DNA of 64,000 nt from Populus alba (GCF_005239225.2 NC_133301.1:997001-1061000); one strand, 5' to 3'. Positions 25,064 to 36,760 are shown, numbered from the stretch's first letter. The notes: generated from the sequence alone by a model not told the origin. Program-made: numbers and translations.

Positions 25064-25339
25064 TGTTGGTGGGAGAAACCACTAGTGGTGGCTTTGAAAC
25101 ACACAGAAGGGATAAAACACACAATTTTATTACCAAAAAAAAAAAAACAAAAGCTTACAAAATACAAACTCTTAATGCACACCCTCTCTTTCTCTCTTTT
25201 CTTTCCCACACTAATAACATAAGTTTAACGGCTTATTTATACATAAACGGAAGTAGCAGGTAGTGGTGGGTGGATATTAGGTTATTGCAGGTAGTAGTCG
25301 ATGGCTTATTGTTGGTGGGTGGTTGAGTTTATCACAACA
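25064..25339 (-). repeat. 5' LTR of copia-2
   Basis: The 276-bp LTR is adjacent to a primer-binding region reading TTGATATCAAAGCC on the minus strand. This differs from the usual TTGGTATCAGAGCC by two G-to-A changes. Confidence 0.92.
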
Positions 25340-25423
25340 CTACAATTATATTACAATGTTACAACTACATCAACAGGTCTATAAGTTTCCCACTGTCAAA
25401 CTGTCAATGGTATCATCTGGAAG

Positions 25424-28400
25424 TCAATTGTGATCATGTTCTACTTCAAAAGCTGCTAGTCTTTCTTGATTTGGGTTTGTAAGTTGATCAATATTTATTA
25501 CTACCTCTTGAGATGTTTGACTATCTGGACTGGAATCAACAAACTCTGTAGAAGACTGATCTCCATCTCCGGGGAAATAACTAGTTTGAACTGAAGAGGC
25601 CGATGGGCTCGGCGCATCCATACTAGGCAGACTAGAGCCATTGCGGTCATTCAGCCCACTTTTTCTGAAAGTATGGGATTTTAAGTCCCTCTGAATAAAG
25701 ATCCTGAAGAAATTGCGGACTTTACTCCCTATGGAAATTCTGGAATTTAAAGGCCTCAACATTTTCCTTTCCTTGTAGACAAACATGACCATGAATATAA
25801 TGAGAGCTAAGAGGGATGCTACTCCAGCAATTAAAAATAAGCCCCAGAAACTCTTGAGACTAAGGCTGTTAGATGTAACCGAGTTGCTGGAATCTGGACA
25901 ATTGCTTTGTTTTCCAAACCAAGCATTCTCGATTTCCTTCATTTTATCTCCCTCTGTCATGTTTAGAACTGCCCTTGATACATCTGGTACCAGAGGAGAA
26001 CCTTTAGGGAAGGCCTGAAAATCACAACACAAAGCAGCAAGCCAGTCTTTATCAGGGTTGACAAACTTTGCACTTACAATACATACAGAGAAATGGAGAG
26101 GGGTGAATGTACTTACAAATCCGAAACCGTCTGTTTTAAATGTAGGATCAATCACGGCATATTTAGAGCAATACTTCGACAGAAAGAGCCTCGTATATGG
26201 TACTTCATCAAAAGCAGCAGCAATACCACCATTTCCACTTCCTTTTGATAAAAGGTCATCCCATTGTTCTGTGGTATTATACACAATGAGCTTCGACTTG
26301 TCGAAATGCAACTGATCTAATAGGATTCCCTGAACAAAGGAACCCTCCCGGTAGCCTACATACTCCCCCTTCTTAATGAGCTCGTTTACATCAGTAACTG
26401 TAGGCCGCAGCTGCTGGACTGTAAGTAAACTAGTTAGACTGGCAGTGTAGCTTTGTGTGAGAATCAGCACAACAAAACACCATATGATTACCACTGCTCT
26501 AGACAAGTTGCTAACAACTGTCTCCCCTGCAATCATAGTTGAAAATAATAAAGATGAAGTCAATTTGGTGTTTGAGACACTAAAACAAATATGTTAAACG
26601 AAAGAAGAAAAATTCAAAAGGCAAAGGGAAAGGGAAAGGGAAAGGAAAATTACTTTGTGCAAAAACCATGGTTGAGAAAGAAAACCAGAAGCTAGTGCCA
26701 GCTTGATGCGACGCAGGCCCTCTAAAATCTTCATTGATTCTGTGTTCAAGAACCCAGATCACAAATCCAATGAAAATAAAGAAACAAAAACTTGTCACCC
26801 AGAGATCCCATGTCAGAGGCTTCAAGAAAACCCATGCATTTTTGCTATTGTTGTCCACAATAGGGACGATCATGGAGACACCACTTTCAGTGTAAGGCAA
26901 AGTAAAATCAACATACTGGGATCTGTTGAAAATAATAGTTGTATCTCCAACTACAGCATCAAAATTCTGTTGATAGCGAGCAAAAGAAACAAGATATCAA
27001 TAAAAATTAGATTTGCAAGCATGAATCTGACCCAAATCTTGTTTCAGATATAAAACTGAATGTGATCAAGTACAGGAAAAGGTTGGTGAAAGTTTTACCT
27101 TCAAGTACACTTGATATATGAGATCATTGTAAGTTCCAGCTGGCTCGCCGTCAGGCTTGGCAAAGGGGATGTACTCGTAAGCCAAAGCATAAGGCAATGA
27201 TTTGACAACAGCATTAAAAACATCTACACTGTATCCAGCGACGGTTGTGGTGTTAGAACTAGTATCTCTTGTTACTTTCACAAACTCACTGAAACCATCC
27301 TTCACAGGCACTCCTATTCTCAACTTCTTCCCATTCGTTGGAATCTCCCAGCCCTTGGGAACAGAAGTTGTATCACCCGGCCATATGACAGTTGAAAGAT
27401 CGGAGTAGGCAGTCATATTATTTGTTGAGTTCAATGTTTTGACAATCCCTTTGGTTGATGTCCAGAATCCTATCTCTCTTCCCCCATTGCCATTCACATT
27501 TATTATCTGGAAAGCTGATGACTGTAACTGTCCATTATCGAAAAGATATTCTCCTGTAAGACCTTTGAAAGTAATGTTTGATAAAGCGTGAACGAGGTTT
27601 GGACCATTTAAAGACACCCCAAGAGTTGCAAGATCTGTGGATGAATTGCTAGAAACGTTTGCCTTTTGGAAGCCTAAATTTGCAGTTCCAGCTTTCTCAA
27701 CTGCCAAGGCCAAAGCTGTTGCTGCATCATATGCTCGTAAGCCAAAAATATTCAACTCAGCATCAACAATATCTGGATTATCTTGTTGGAATTTTCTTTT
27801 CCACCGAACTCGAAAAGTTGGGAGATCTTTTGTTCTTGGCACATAAGGTGTCACACCCAATGCACCTTGCATTGTATTAGTGACAGAAGCATTTGGTGAA
27901 CTAAAAAATTCAGCTGTTAGACCATCAGTCATGATCCAAACATAGCCTTCACTCACCATGCCAATCTCTTTTGCTTTGGCAAAAACCCGAGCGCCAAGAG
28001 ATGGAAACATGTGCACAATGAAAACTCTAGTTTGCATTGTCATCAACTTGTAAAGCTCTGAAACAATTTGATCATCAGTGGCTGATGGAGAAATGACACT
28101 CCGGTACGGTACACGAGCATCAACTGCTTGCAGAGCATCAGTTAAATAAGGTATCACTCCCTGTCCATACTCATTGTCAATGTAGATGGGTACTGCTTCT
28201 CTCCATCCAAAGGCTTGAACTAATGCACTTATAGCATTCACCTGAGTTGAGTCATTTTGGGTAGCTCGGAAGAAGAAGGGACTCCTGATGGAAGTGAGAG
28301 AAGGACTTGATGCAGAAAATGATATAATGGGCACCTGAGCTTTTTCTCCAAGTTCAATCACAAAATTGGCTTGCCTTGATGTTGTTGGGCCTATGATTGC

Positions 28401-29837
28401 TTGCACTTCAACATTTTTTATCAGGTCCAGGGCTGTACTTGTAAAGGGATTAAGAAAACAATTACTCGTATAGATCAATTATTTTCAATAATCAGTAAAG
28501 ATCAATCAGAGAGACTTAATTATGACTTTATTGCACTTTATATTAAATTAGACTTCTGATATATCATTAATATAGTGGTTATGCAGAGAAATCAAGGAAT
28601 GGATTATACTTTGCATTTGAGGTTCTCCTGCCCGTCCTAAACAAAGATAAGACACCTTAATTAACTGATGCGATCTGGGATATCTGATGCAGCCGAGCTT
28701 GTATAGAAATTTAAAATTGAAGGTTCCAAATAAAGATCTAACCCAAGCAGACCAATATAGATGGTCTAATAGATGCTTTTATAGACTATATATTAGAATA
28801 GATTTAGATTCAAAATAAAGTTTAGTCATGTCAGACCAGGTTAGTAGCTTACAACTATGATAATGAGAGATCTTGCAGTTAGATCAAGCCCAAATTTCTC
28901 CGGGTAATAAGCAGTTTTTCCACTTGAAACTATTTTTTTTTTCAGACCATTTGATCTCCCATAATTAGGCTTAGAAATTGCTATTTAGACTATTTTTGTT
29001 CTTTTTCCTATGAGCTTTTGGATTATTTATTTATTTTGTTTTAATTCTTTTTATGCCTTTAGACTTTAAGTTGTTTTCTAATAAAGATAAATTAATTTTC
29101 TGATCTATTTAAAAGAGGGTCACCATATATTTATTTTTCAGCAATACAAAAGGTTCACATCTTCAACTATTTTTACTCGTTAAAACTTTTATATTTTTTG
29201 TGTTATTATTGTCTTGTTAGCTTCCACATACATCAATATATTTGAGATAAATATTAAAAATTTAAGAGTTTCTTCCTTACAGTTTTGCTGCTGACAACAA
29301 TTAGCAAAATAATTTATTAGATGAATTAGTAAATCCTAAATTATTATCCAAGCAAAAGCTAAACAAGTGACTTCTTTGACACGGAGTATTCAATAGCTAG
29401 GTAGCTTTTAGTTACTGTTTTAAGAAAGAAAAAACAAAGACATAGGGGACACAAAATATGTTTTCATGTCCTTCATGTTTTGAAAACTCTAAAATTTACT
29501 CTAAAATTATAAAAATTATTATAGAAACATATTTATTTGTGTGTCCGTCTCTATTCTTCTAAACATGTTAACTTATTAAACATGTGGGTCAGATCATGAA
29601 ACTAGGATAATCTCATAAAAAATAAATTGAAAAAAAGTATAAAGTTCAATCCCCAATAACCCTAATATTAAATAATTAAATTGAAACTAAAAAATTGATT
29701 AAAAAAAAACACAAAAAACGACTCGAATCAGACTAGGTTAACCCACCAAATCAATGACTCGAGCCATAAGACTGAAATAACCTTATAGAAAGTAAACCAT
29801 GAAACTTAATTTTCAATCAACCCAATATTAAATGATG

Positions 29838-29916
<79 letters not shown>

Positions 29917-30404
29917 TTAGAAAAAGGAGAAAAAAACTTGAGTTAACTGAAATAACTTGTCAAATCCAAGGTTCAAATTATGAGATTAAAATAACCTTAT
30001 AAAAAGTAAATTAAAATAAATTATAAAGTTTAATCTCCAATAAAAATAATGTTGAATGATGGAATTGAAATTGAAAAAAAAAATAGATTAGATTAAAAAA
30101 AACAAAAAAAAAAACACTATTGTAGTAAATAATATTTTGCGAGAAAAAGTACAGTAAAATCTCTTTCTCTTTTAGTTTTATTTTAATGTTTTTCATATTT
30201 AATAATATAATAATAATTATGAAATGAAATAAATAACAATACATCAATTAATAAAATGATATGGACAAATATAATTAATGATATATAATAATTTTATTAG
30301 CCTGGTCCATAATCATATATAGTGAACTAAGGCTTAATTAGATAACAAGCATTAAATCTTTAGGTGTTGGCTGAGGAGGTGATGGATTTGCTCTCCACGA
30401 TATC

Positions 30405-30451
<47 letters not shown>

Positions 30452-30940
30452 ATAATCGAGATGTATTATTAAAACAGCTCGATTAAGGTTCACGATATCA
30501 TCTTAGATTTAATGAGAGATTGTGATATATATAGAAGTTTCTCATGAATCATCCGTATAAAATTTAACGGGAGGAGGGTTTTAACCTTACTGCATACATA
30601 AAACATAGTTTGAGCAATGCTTTATAACCAAAGCAAGCTGACTACAGAATCAAGAAAGAGGAGGGAGAGAGAGGGAACCTGCAGCAGCTGCAGCAGCAAC
30701 ATCGTTCTTGGAGTCCCTGGTGATGAGGACCAGCCTGGTTTTGTAATCACCATGAGTATCATAGAAGTCTGAGAGAGACATATTGATGCAACTCAACCCA
30801 ATCTTGCCATCCAAGTCATTGTCAAAGTCAAGAACCACACCTACTTTCACTGGGATTATAGATGTTGAGTTCTTGGCCATTCCCATTTCAAAGAAGAAAA
30901 TCTTCAAAAAAAGAAGGGAAAAGAAAGAGAGAGCAGGCAT
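25424..30940 (-). CDS. GLR-B: plant glutamate receptor-like cation channel (clade 2-like)
   Basis: The exons are 30940-30679, 28432-27099, 26966-26654, 26526-26117 and 26014-25424. All are GT..AG and encode 969 aa in one frame. Start MPALSFF is used because the upstream codons present in GLR-C (MIRKKYRS) are deleted here. The signal peptide (about 1-22) is followed by the ATD with GVVLDFDNDLDG and GPTTSRQANF. S1 starts KLRIGVPVKDG near 457. M1 is about 587-607, the pore WFSFSTMVFAQ about 626-636, and M3 with SYTASL about 645-668. S2 has AAFDEVPYTRLF, M4 is about 828-852, and the tail ends EVEHDHN. The motif GYCIDVF of C is GYSVDVF here, within a divergent patch. Predicted role: amino-acid-gated cation channel subunit. 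The TATA position is mutated, so expression may be altered. Confidence 0.93.
26015..26116 (-). other. GLR-B intron 4, 102 bp and open in frame
   Basis: Donor GTAAG and acceptor CAG are present. The intron is exactly 34 codons long with no stop, reading VSTFTPLHFS...LCCDFQ. Retention would insert 34 residues in S2 between GFGF and AFPKGSP. GLR-C has the same property; GLR-A intron 4 (92 bp) does not. Confidence 0.8.
29590..30110. repeat. ~160-bp degenerate tandem repeat, about 3 units
   Basis: The phrase AATATTAAATGATGAAAT or a variant recurs near 29660, 29825 and 30048. It comes with GACTCGAATCAGACTAGG and AACCTTATAGAAAGTAAACC modules. The same array has about eight units in GLR-C intron 1. 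Confidence 0.75.
29840..29910. repeat. (TA)n(GA)n microsatellite
   Basis: About 20 TA units followed by about 14 GA units in GLR-B intron 1. The GLR-C counterpart near 46858 has only a short GA run. Confidence 0.95.
30408..30448. repeat. (TA)n microsatellite in GLR-B intron 1
   Basis: About 20 TA units. The counterpart in GLR-C is at 47361-47398. Confidence 0.95.
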
Positions 30941-31004
30941 TGTTGTCTGCTTGTGGTTGAGCTGATTTCCAGTTTGTTGGTTTAAGCTTGAAAGAACTCT
31001 CTCT

Positions 31005-31014
31005 TACTTGTACA
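31005..31014 (-). promoter_or_regulatory. Mutated TATA-box position of GLR-B
   Basis: The minus strand reads TGTACAAGTA where the aligned GLR-C promoter reads TATATAAATA. All differences are A/G-type transitions. The position is 65-74 bases upstream of the GLR-B ATG. Confidence 0.5.
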
Positions 31015-31558
31015 AGGCTGTGGCCTGTAGGGTACTTCAAACATGTGGATCCTTAAAGCCTAGATGAAGATCTCAGAACAGTGGTTGGAGAGGGCCCAAC
31101 CATTAATTTAAGCTTTGAAAAACAGGAGAGGTTTACTGAGTTTTGTTGCAAGGAAATTTCATGCTTTGATTTTTTTTACTCGTTTGCATAGTTTTTTGCT
31201 TATTTTTCTTGTTAATTGTATGATTTTCCCCCCTGGCTTGTCTGATGTTACTGATCAAATATCTTCCTTGTCTCTGATTTCACTACCGGTTACCTTGACT
31301 AACTAAATCAATGTACGTACGGTTAGACTTTTTGAAGTTTTGGCTAATTAAATCAAGATTTGTATATTTAAGTCGTCTATTTCACTTACTAAGATAATGA
31401 ATAGCATCCTTTCGACGAAGCATCCTTGGTCATGTCACGAATTTATTTTCAACACACAACGCCATCTCATATCAAGTTTGAGGTGTCTTAGTATAGTAGC
31501 AATTATTTTTTAAAATATATTTTTTCAAAGAACTTAAATTGAAAGAACAATGTAATTT
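31015..31558. repeat. GLR-B upstream region, duplicated upstream of GLR-C
   Basis: It matches about 47983-49020 with gaps, including AGTCGTCTATTTC, CATCCTTTCGACGAAGCATCC and CACACAACGCCATCTCAT. A third, partial copy is at 50760-50850. Putative promoter DNA with no gene. Confidence 0.7.
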
Positions 31559-32600
31559 TGATAAACCCTAACTAAGTTTCTGGGCATCTTCGAGGTAGCC
31601 CGGGCCTCCTAGGTGAATGAGATTTGCTTCAAAGCAATTTTATGCCTCTCTACAACCCCTCCTCTCCTTTCTATTGTAATTCTCGGTTAGTTGAGAATTA
31701 AGAGTAACAGATAGGCTTGCCAACTATTTTTATTCATCTTCTTTGTATTTGGACTCTTTTTCCTCTCTCAATGGTGCCGTTCTGCCTTTCAACTTACTCC
31801 CTTGCCAGCTGTCAGCTGCAGGAGCTTCATGATCTCAGCCCTCCATATAAGTGATTCTTGTCCAATCTTGACCATACACGTGCTCACCTTATCTCATTGC
31901 TGTAGGTAAGTCTTCTCCAACACGCCTTCCTCATTTCTTCCCTGGCTTCTATTAAGAGCTTGCTCCTTTATGCGCTGACGGTCTGTTACAACTTTCTCCC
32001 CCCTAAAAAACCTTGCCCTCAAGGTGAGGGTAATAACCTTTTAACCATTCTTCTTCGACCCAAACAGCGTCTTCTTTGACCTAAACGGCGTCTTCTTTGG
32101 GCTGTCCTTCCCATCTTAACAGCACTTCTTTCCTCGTCTTCCTCCTTGAGACTTGACTTCTTCGGTCAAGTATTTATGCTGGTTCTGACTGTGATTTCAG
32201 CTTGGTTTCGGGAATGGGTAGCTTCAGTTCAAGAACGGTTCCTTTTCCAACCCATTTCTTCAATAGTGAGATGAGGAACGTGCTATGGATTCGGGCTTCC
32301 TTGGGAAGATCTAGCTAGTAAGCCATTTCTCTCACCTTTTTTAAGATTTTGAACGACCCGAAGTATTTATATGTTAACTTCCCATTTTTATTTCTTGCAA
32401 TGTTGGACTGTCAGTATGGCTGGAGTCGGAGGTAAACCCATTCCCCTTCTTTGAACTGCGTTTCTTTTTTGCACTTATTGTCACATTTAAAGCAAAGCCC
32501 CTTGTCTCTTTTTTCCTTCATCTGTGCTGGAGTGAGTCTATGTACCAGAACTGGTTTGTTTTCAGCCCTAGGCTGAGTTGGTGTTAGGTTTCAGCCTTGA
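31559..32600 (-). mobile_element. Truncated Ty3/gypsy element (3' end of pol plus 3' LTR)
   Basis: The LTR at 31559-31990 starts TGTAACAGACC and ends TTTATCA on the minus strand. It follows the polypurine tract TTTTTTAGGGGGGAGAAAGT. Upstream of that, minus-strand 32480-32000 still reads EGEWVYLRLQPY, KYFGSFKILKKV, ARIHSTFLISLLKK and ILDRR. This is the integrase C-terminus plus chromodomain-like tail typical of plant gypsy elements. Stops interrupt it. Nothing upstream of about 32600 remains. Confidence 0.85.
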
Positions 32601-34290
32601 AACCTTATAGCACTAGGTCTCCATGATTTCCTCATGATTGTCATATTTTCCTCTTGCATCCTTGCTAACCCATAAGCAGCAACTAAATTCTGGGGGTTTA
32701 GCACCCCTACTCCCATCCTTGCTAACTCATGATTATGGTTTGTTTATAGAAGGATTAAAGAAGATATTAGGGTTTTGTTATGATTTTGATAATATGTTAT
32801 GGGTTAAGAAATTTGTTTCAACTTTGGTAGAAAATATGGACATAATGCTCTGGAAGTTGAGGATAAAAAATTTAATTTTGGTCCTTGATTTATGAAAATT
32901 TCTTTTATTCCCTAAATTTTGAAAAATTATAATTTGACCCTTGAAATGTATTTTGGAATTCTAGGTATTATTATTATTAGGTTAAGGGTGATGAATCTCA
33001 TTTTGATAATTGATATGTGTAATTTACTATTTAGTCCATCAATTTTGGAAAATTTACAGTTTAGTCCCTAAAATTTGAAAAGTTTACAATTTGGTCCCTA
33101 GAACGTAAATTGAGATTCTAGACCAAGTTGAGGATGGATTATGGATGAAATTTCAGTATGATTATGTATTTATAGTTTGGTCCTCCAATCTTGGTAAAAT
33201 CATGTTTTTGGTTCTTGTTTTTTTGGAAATTTGTCATTTTAATCCTTAAACTTAGTAGACTAAACTTGATTTTCTTATATGCATGCATTAGAATCTTTTA
33301 TTTGTGTTGTTTTTTTAGTTTATTATGTATTTTTATTGTAGGTTCTTCTAACGATCTCCATAGAATTTTCGGGTTGTTCATCTAATATTTTTTTTACTTT
33401 TATATTTTTTTCGAGTGAGTAGGATAATCTTTAATTTATATGTAATATACATAAACTATGTATGTTGATTATATGATGAGTATGGATGATATTCTTGAAT
33501 ATCTATATATATATATATATATGTTGATTTATTTTCCAAGTACTCATTAGTTTCTTGAATATGTATTTGCTTTAATTATATTTGATATGACATTCAGTTG
33601 CTTTGATAATTATATGAATATCTGTTATGTCTGGATATTGAACATGTCAGTAACTCCATATTAACGGAGTGTAGTTAGTTTTTATGCACATCGTATCTGT
33701 ATTCCTAGCTGGTGAGAGAGACACCAGCATGTGCGCGCCCAATTATCCCAAAATGGTCACCTTTGGTGTCATCAGATCATCTTTGGGTGTCATCTGATCT
33801 ATAACATGTATTTCACTACCATATGTTAATATGCTTAGTATGTATATTTATATTAAGATATGTATGTCTTATAAATTATTAATATTTAAGATGTATATTA
33901 AATGTTATTTCCTCACTGAGTTGGTTGAACTCACCTCTCATTTTATATTATTTTCATTTTCTTAGTTTATATTAGTAGGTTGATCTTGTTGTTTGTTCCT
34001 CCTTCTTCACTTTTGTTTGGCATGTCTTGCTTGTTTCCGCGATGTTTACTTTTAATTTGTCTTAGAGTGCTTCGCTATTATACTATTTTATCTAAAGTTC
34101 GAGTGTTATATAATGTAACAAGTATTATGAACCCTTGTTTTGTTTTTATATGATAAAGATATATTTTAAAAGCTTATAAAATGTTGTGTATTTTATATAA
34201 TTTGTTTTATGATATGTATGTTTTAAAGCTTATCATAGGTGTGTCGTTTTGATGATATCACTCTTGCGTTGCCGGTTATGAACCCAAGAT
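32600..34290. repeat. LTR-like repetitive DNA, unclassified
   Basis: AT-rich with several 'TTTGGTCCCT/TTTAGTCCCT' direct repeats (32880-33110). It has a duplicated GGTGTCATCAGATC motif near 33760-33800 and TCCTCACTGAGTTGGTTGAAC near 33910, a phrase I associate with plant LTRs. About 32725-32890 is repeated at 49880-50045. No coding sequence recognised. Confidence 0.5.
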
Positions 34291-34300
34291 TTGGATATTA

Positions 34301-34340
34301 AAAAGGAAGGAGAGAACAGCCTTTCAATGGTTTTTCTTCG
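34301..34340 (-). pseudogene. GLR stub A' (5' end of a second GLR-A)
   Basis: The minus strand here matches the start of GLR-A exon 1. The ATG is ACG and codon TCA is TGA. Homology ends at about 34300 in LTR-like DNA. The upstream side (34341-34590) is closely similar to 12521-13142, so this is the decayed 5' end of the A-type gene of the second unit. Confidence 0.82.
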
Positions 34341-34417
34341 TCTTATTGTCCACCTATGGTCGTGCTGACTCTAGCTTAGCTAATAATTTTTGTTTAAGCT
34401 TGGAAGGAAAGATCCCT

Positions 34418-34427
34418 TATTTATAAA
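34418..34427 (-). promoter_or_regulatory. Intact TATA box in front of stub A'
   Basis: TTTATAAATA on the minus strand, at the position degenerate in GLR-A. It now drives no recognisable gene. Confidence 0.5.
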
Positions 34428-34589
34428 GCTGTGGACCTTTAAAAGTGTGGTTTCCTCACCGTTATTGCTAGGATATTCATGATTTGGAAGAGTCAAAGCC
34501 AACCATTTTAATAAATTGGTTCAAGACTTGGACCTGAGGCGAGACTATTTCATATATTGATAAAAACGAATCTCCCAGAGTTTAGCAAA

Positions 34590-35400
34590 CTTGTTTTTTT
34601 TTTTTTAATATAATAATAATAGAATTTGTGTTATTTATTTATGATTAAAAAAGTATTAAGTTATTTGTTTTTGAAATTTTTTTTTAGAAATGTATTAAAA
34701 ATATATATATATTTATTTTTTAAAATTAAATTTTAATATTAAAATAATAAAAAAATATTTTAAAAAATAAATTTTAACAAATCTATCATTTCAGCACTCC
34801 CAAACTAAGCCAGCGACAAAAAACTATTTCTAGACCATATCTTTTTTTTCAATGAATGGGAATGTTACTGCAACTCATTTTTTTTAACTTTGTTTTTAAA
34901 TTATTTTAATGTATTAATATAATAAATAAATTTTAAAAAATAAAAAAATATATTTAATATATTCTTAAATAAAAACCATTTCAAGTTATTGTAATTCCAA
35001 ACATTATCTAAAATTACAAAATGTTTTAATAAATATTAATAGCTATCAACTCAAAAAAATAAATGAAAACAGACTCCTCACCTAACCAATAAGACAACCT
35101 CAAAAATTAAAATTACATGTCTACCCCTTCCCACTTCTCCCTCCACCAGAAGAGAACCAGTTGCGCCAGACGCACCAGCTGTGCCACACTCTTCCTCCAC
35201 GCCATCAAGCCAACGCCAAACTCCAGCTGATAACCCATAGATGCCCTGCCCCCTTCTTCCTCCTTTCAAACCGACGGACAGCCCACAAACCATCCGATCT
35301 CTTCCCAAAATCCCAACACCAGATATCTCCGCACCATCACTAGCAGCAGAACCGTGAAAACACAGTCGTTCCACTATCCTCGGCACTATAAAATTACAAT
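34590..35400. repeat. Spacer repeat block, copy 3 of 4
   Basis: Homologous to 13143-13810 and ending in the same GTTCCACTATCC/CACTATAAAA motif. Copy 3 carries an extra CACTCTTCCTCCACGCCATC segment near 35190. The long minus ORF 35078-35473 is the reverse of this block and is not a known protein. Confidence 0.75.
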
Positions 35401-36760
35401 TACATGACAAAATTACAATTACATTACGAAAAAAGGAATGGAGGGAGACAGAAAAGATTGTGTGTTTGTTCATTGCTTAGATATCATCAAAGCATGTCAA
35501 CGGTGCCATTCTTTCTCTTGATTCTGGTTTCATTTAGGGTTTGATTTTGTTGGTCTCATTTAGGGATTGACTGGCTCTGTATTTCGGAGAAAGATCCCCC
35601 TCCCCAATTCCCTTTTATCTGTCTAGGCTGATTTTTGAACCGTGAGGATTTTACTTGCTTGCTTAGTGCATTGTTAGTTCAAAATACAATAAAAATGATT
35701 CTTAATTAATGGTAGTCTTAAATTTTAAGATTTATCTGGTTGAATGTTCTTTCCTTTAATTATAATTTTTGTTTCAATATCGCAACTGGAAATTTGAGCC
35801 TGGGCCCTATAACAGAGATACTCGACTGCACAAGCAAGCTGCTTCCAGGTTTTTGGGTCAAGCCTTACGGGAATGCTTTGAAAATGCAAGTAGTGGAAAG
35901 CTCTAATGAAGGAATATTACTAGATTACTCCTTTTGCATGTGTTTGTTCAAAAGATGGATTTCTTTTGTTTGCGAAACACTTGGAACTTGGATTGCTTAG
36001 CATGCTGATTTTGTTTTCTGAATTTATGCTCATTTTTCAAACTTACAATTTGGAAGTTTTTGTTTTTCACTTGATTCTTTGCATTCCATTACTTCAGAGA
36101 TCTCATTCGAACAAGCACAAATCCGTGATCAATCCCCTGCACATCATTTTCGATTCCCAACATGCCTGGTGCTTTTTGGATTTCGACAACTTTTTTCTCC
36201 CTTTTTTCTCCCTTTGTAGCTGACACTAACAAAGATCACCGTGTTTCAGGTCCGGTCGATCTCTAGAATGGTCATAGTTGTTTGCCAGGGTTTTCTGTGC
36301 GTGTTGGAAGGAGGCTGTCCTCAGCAGATCTGGAGTTGTCTTCTCTGCTGGAACTGTCCCAGGAAACGTTCGGTAATCCATGAACTCGAGACTTTTCTTT
36401 GAGTTTCATGGTTCATATTTTTGTTAGATAAGCTATGCAAATTCATCCATGCCTGTAAACAAAACTGATTGAATTAGCAATTTTTCCTTTGATAAATTGC
36501 AACATTTGTGCAACCTTTTTTAAAATTTGATGAAAGAAGAATTTTGATGTTTCAGATCTCTGTCTAATACAAGGGCCAAAGTTGAAGGGAAACACGTAAC
36601 AAGTGCAAATTAGATATAATTTTTTTCTCCACCGGGAGGCCAGACGTGAGACTTTCTTTTAACAGACCAGTCATGTAGTAAATCTGGGTCAACATTATCA
36701 CTGGTGGCGTTTATAGAAACGTGCACTCACCTCCAGTCCACACGTATTAGACAGGCAAAG
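35401..36760. repeat. Duplicated spacer block X (copy 2)
   Basis: About 35930-36760 is a close copy of 13950-14900. About 35400-35930 is present only here. It contains an exon-like piece (35778-35850, preceded by a pyrimidine-rich stretch and followed by AG|GTTTTTG) reading IATGNLSLGPITEI. I cannot assign this to a family. The open frame at 35966-36223 is conserved with 14027-14224. Confidence 0.55.

Larger units (their letters stand above)
20057..25339 (-). mobile_element. Ty1/copia LTR retrotransposon copia-2, complete (5283 bp)
   Basis: LTRs lie at 20057-20326 and 25064-25339 and are flanked by the 5-bp duplication CTACA (20052-20056 and 25340-25344). On the minus strand the order is 5' LTR, primer-binding region (25051-25063), gag-pol, the polypurine tract AAAAGGGGAATT (20327 on) and 3' LTR. 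It inserted in the spacer just downstream of GLR-B. The empty site is seen at about 41720 in the second duplicated unit, so insertion followed the duplication. The gag start resembles Tork-type elements. Confidence 0.95.
28433..30678 (-). other. GLR-B intron 1 (2246 bp) with repeats
   Basis: Homologous to GLR-C intron 1. It contains about three units of a ~160-bp degenerate repeat (29590-30110), a (TA)n(GA)n microsatellite and a second (TA)n. No open gene inside. The AT-rich ORF at 30011-30247 is an artefact of the repeat. Confidence 0.8.

Noticed and set aside
25424..26563. Single uninterrupted exon spanning exons 4 and 5 of GLR-B (and likewise 41801-42940 in GLR-C)
   Set aside because: Good GT and AG splice signals at the homologous positions, and the spliced form of GLR-A, show that the 102-bp segment is an intron. 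The readthrough frame is reported only as a possible retention isoform.
35078..35473. 131-aa minus ORF with Gly-rich sequence (and the related 13546-13803 ORF)
   Set aside because: It is the reverse reading of a C-rich spacer repeat. The frame and length are not conserved between copies and no family is recognised.
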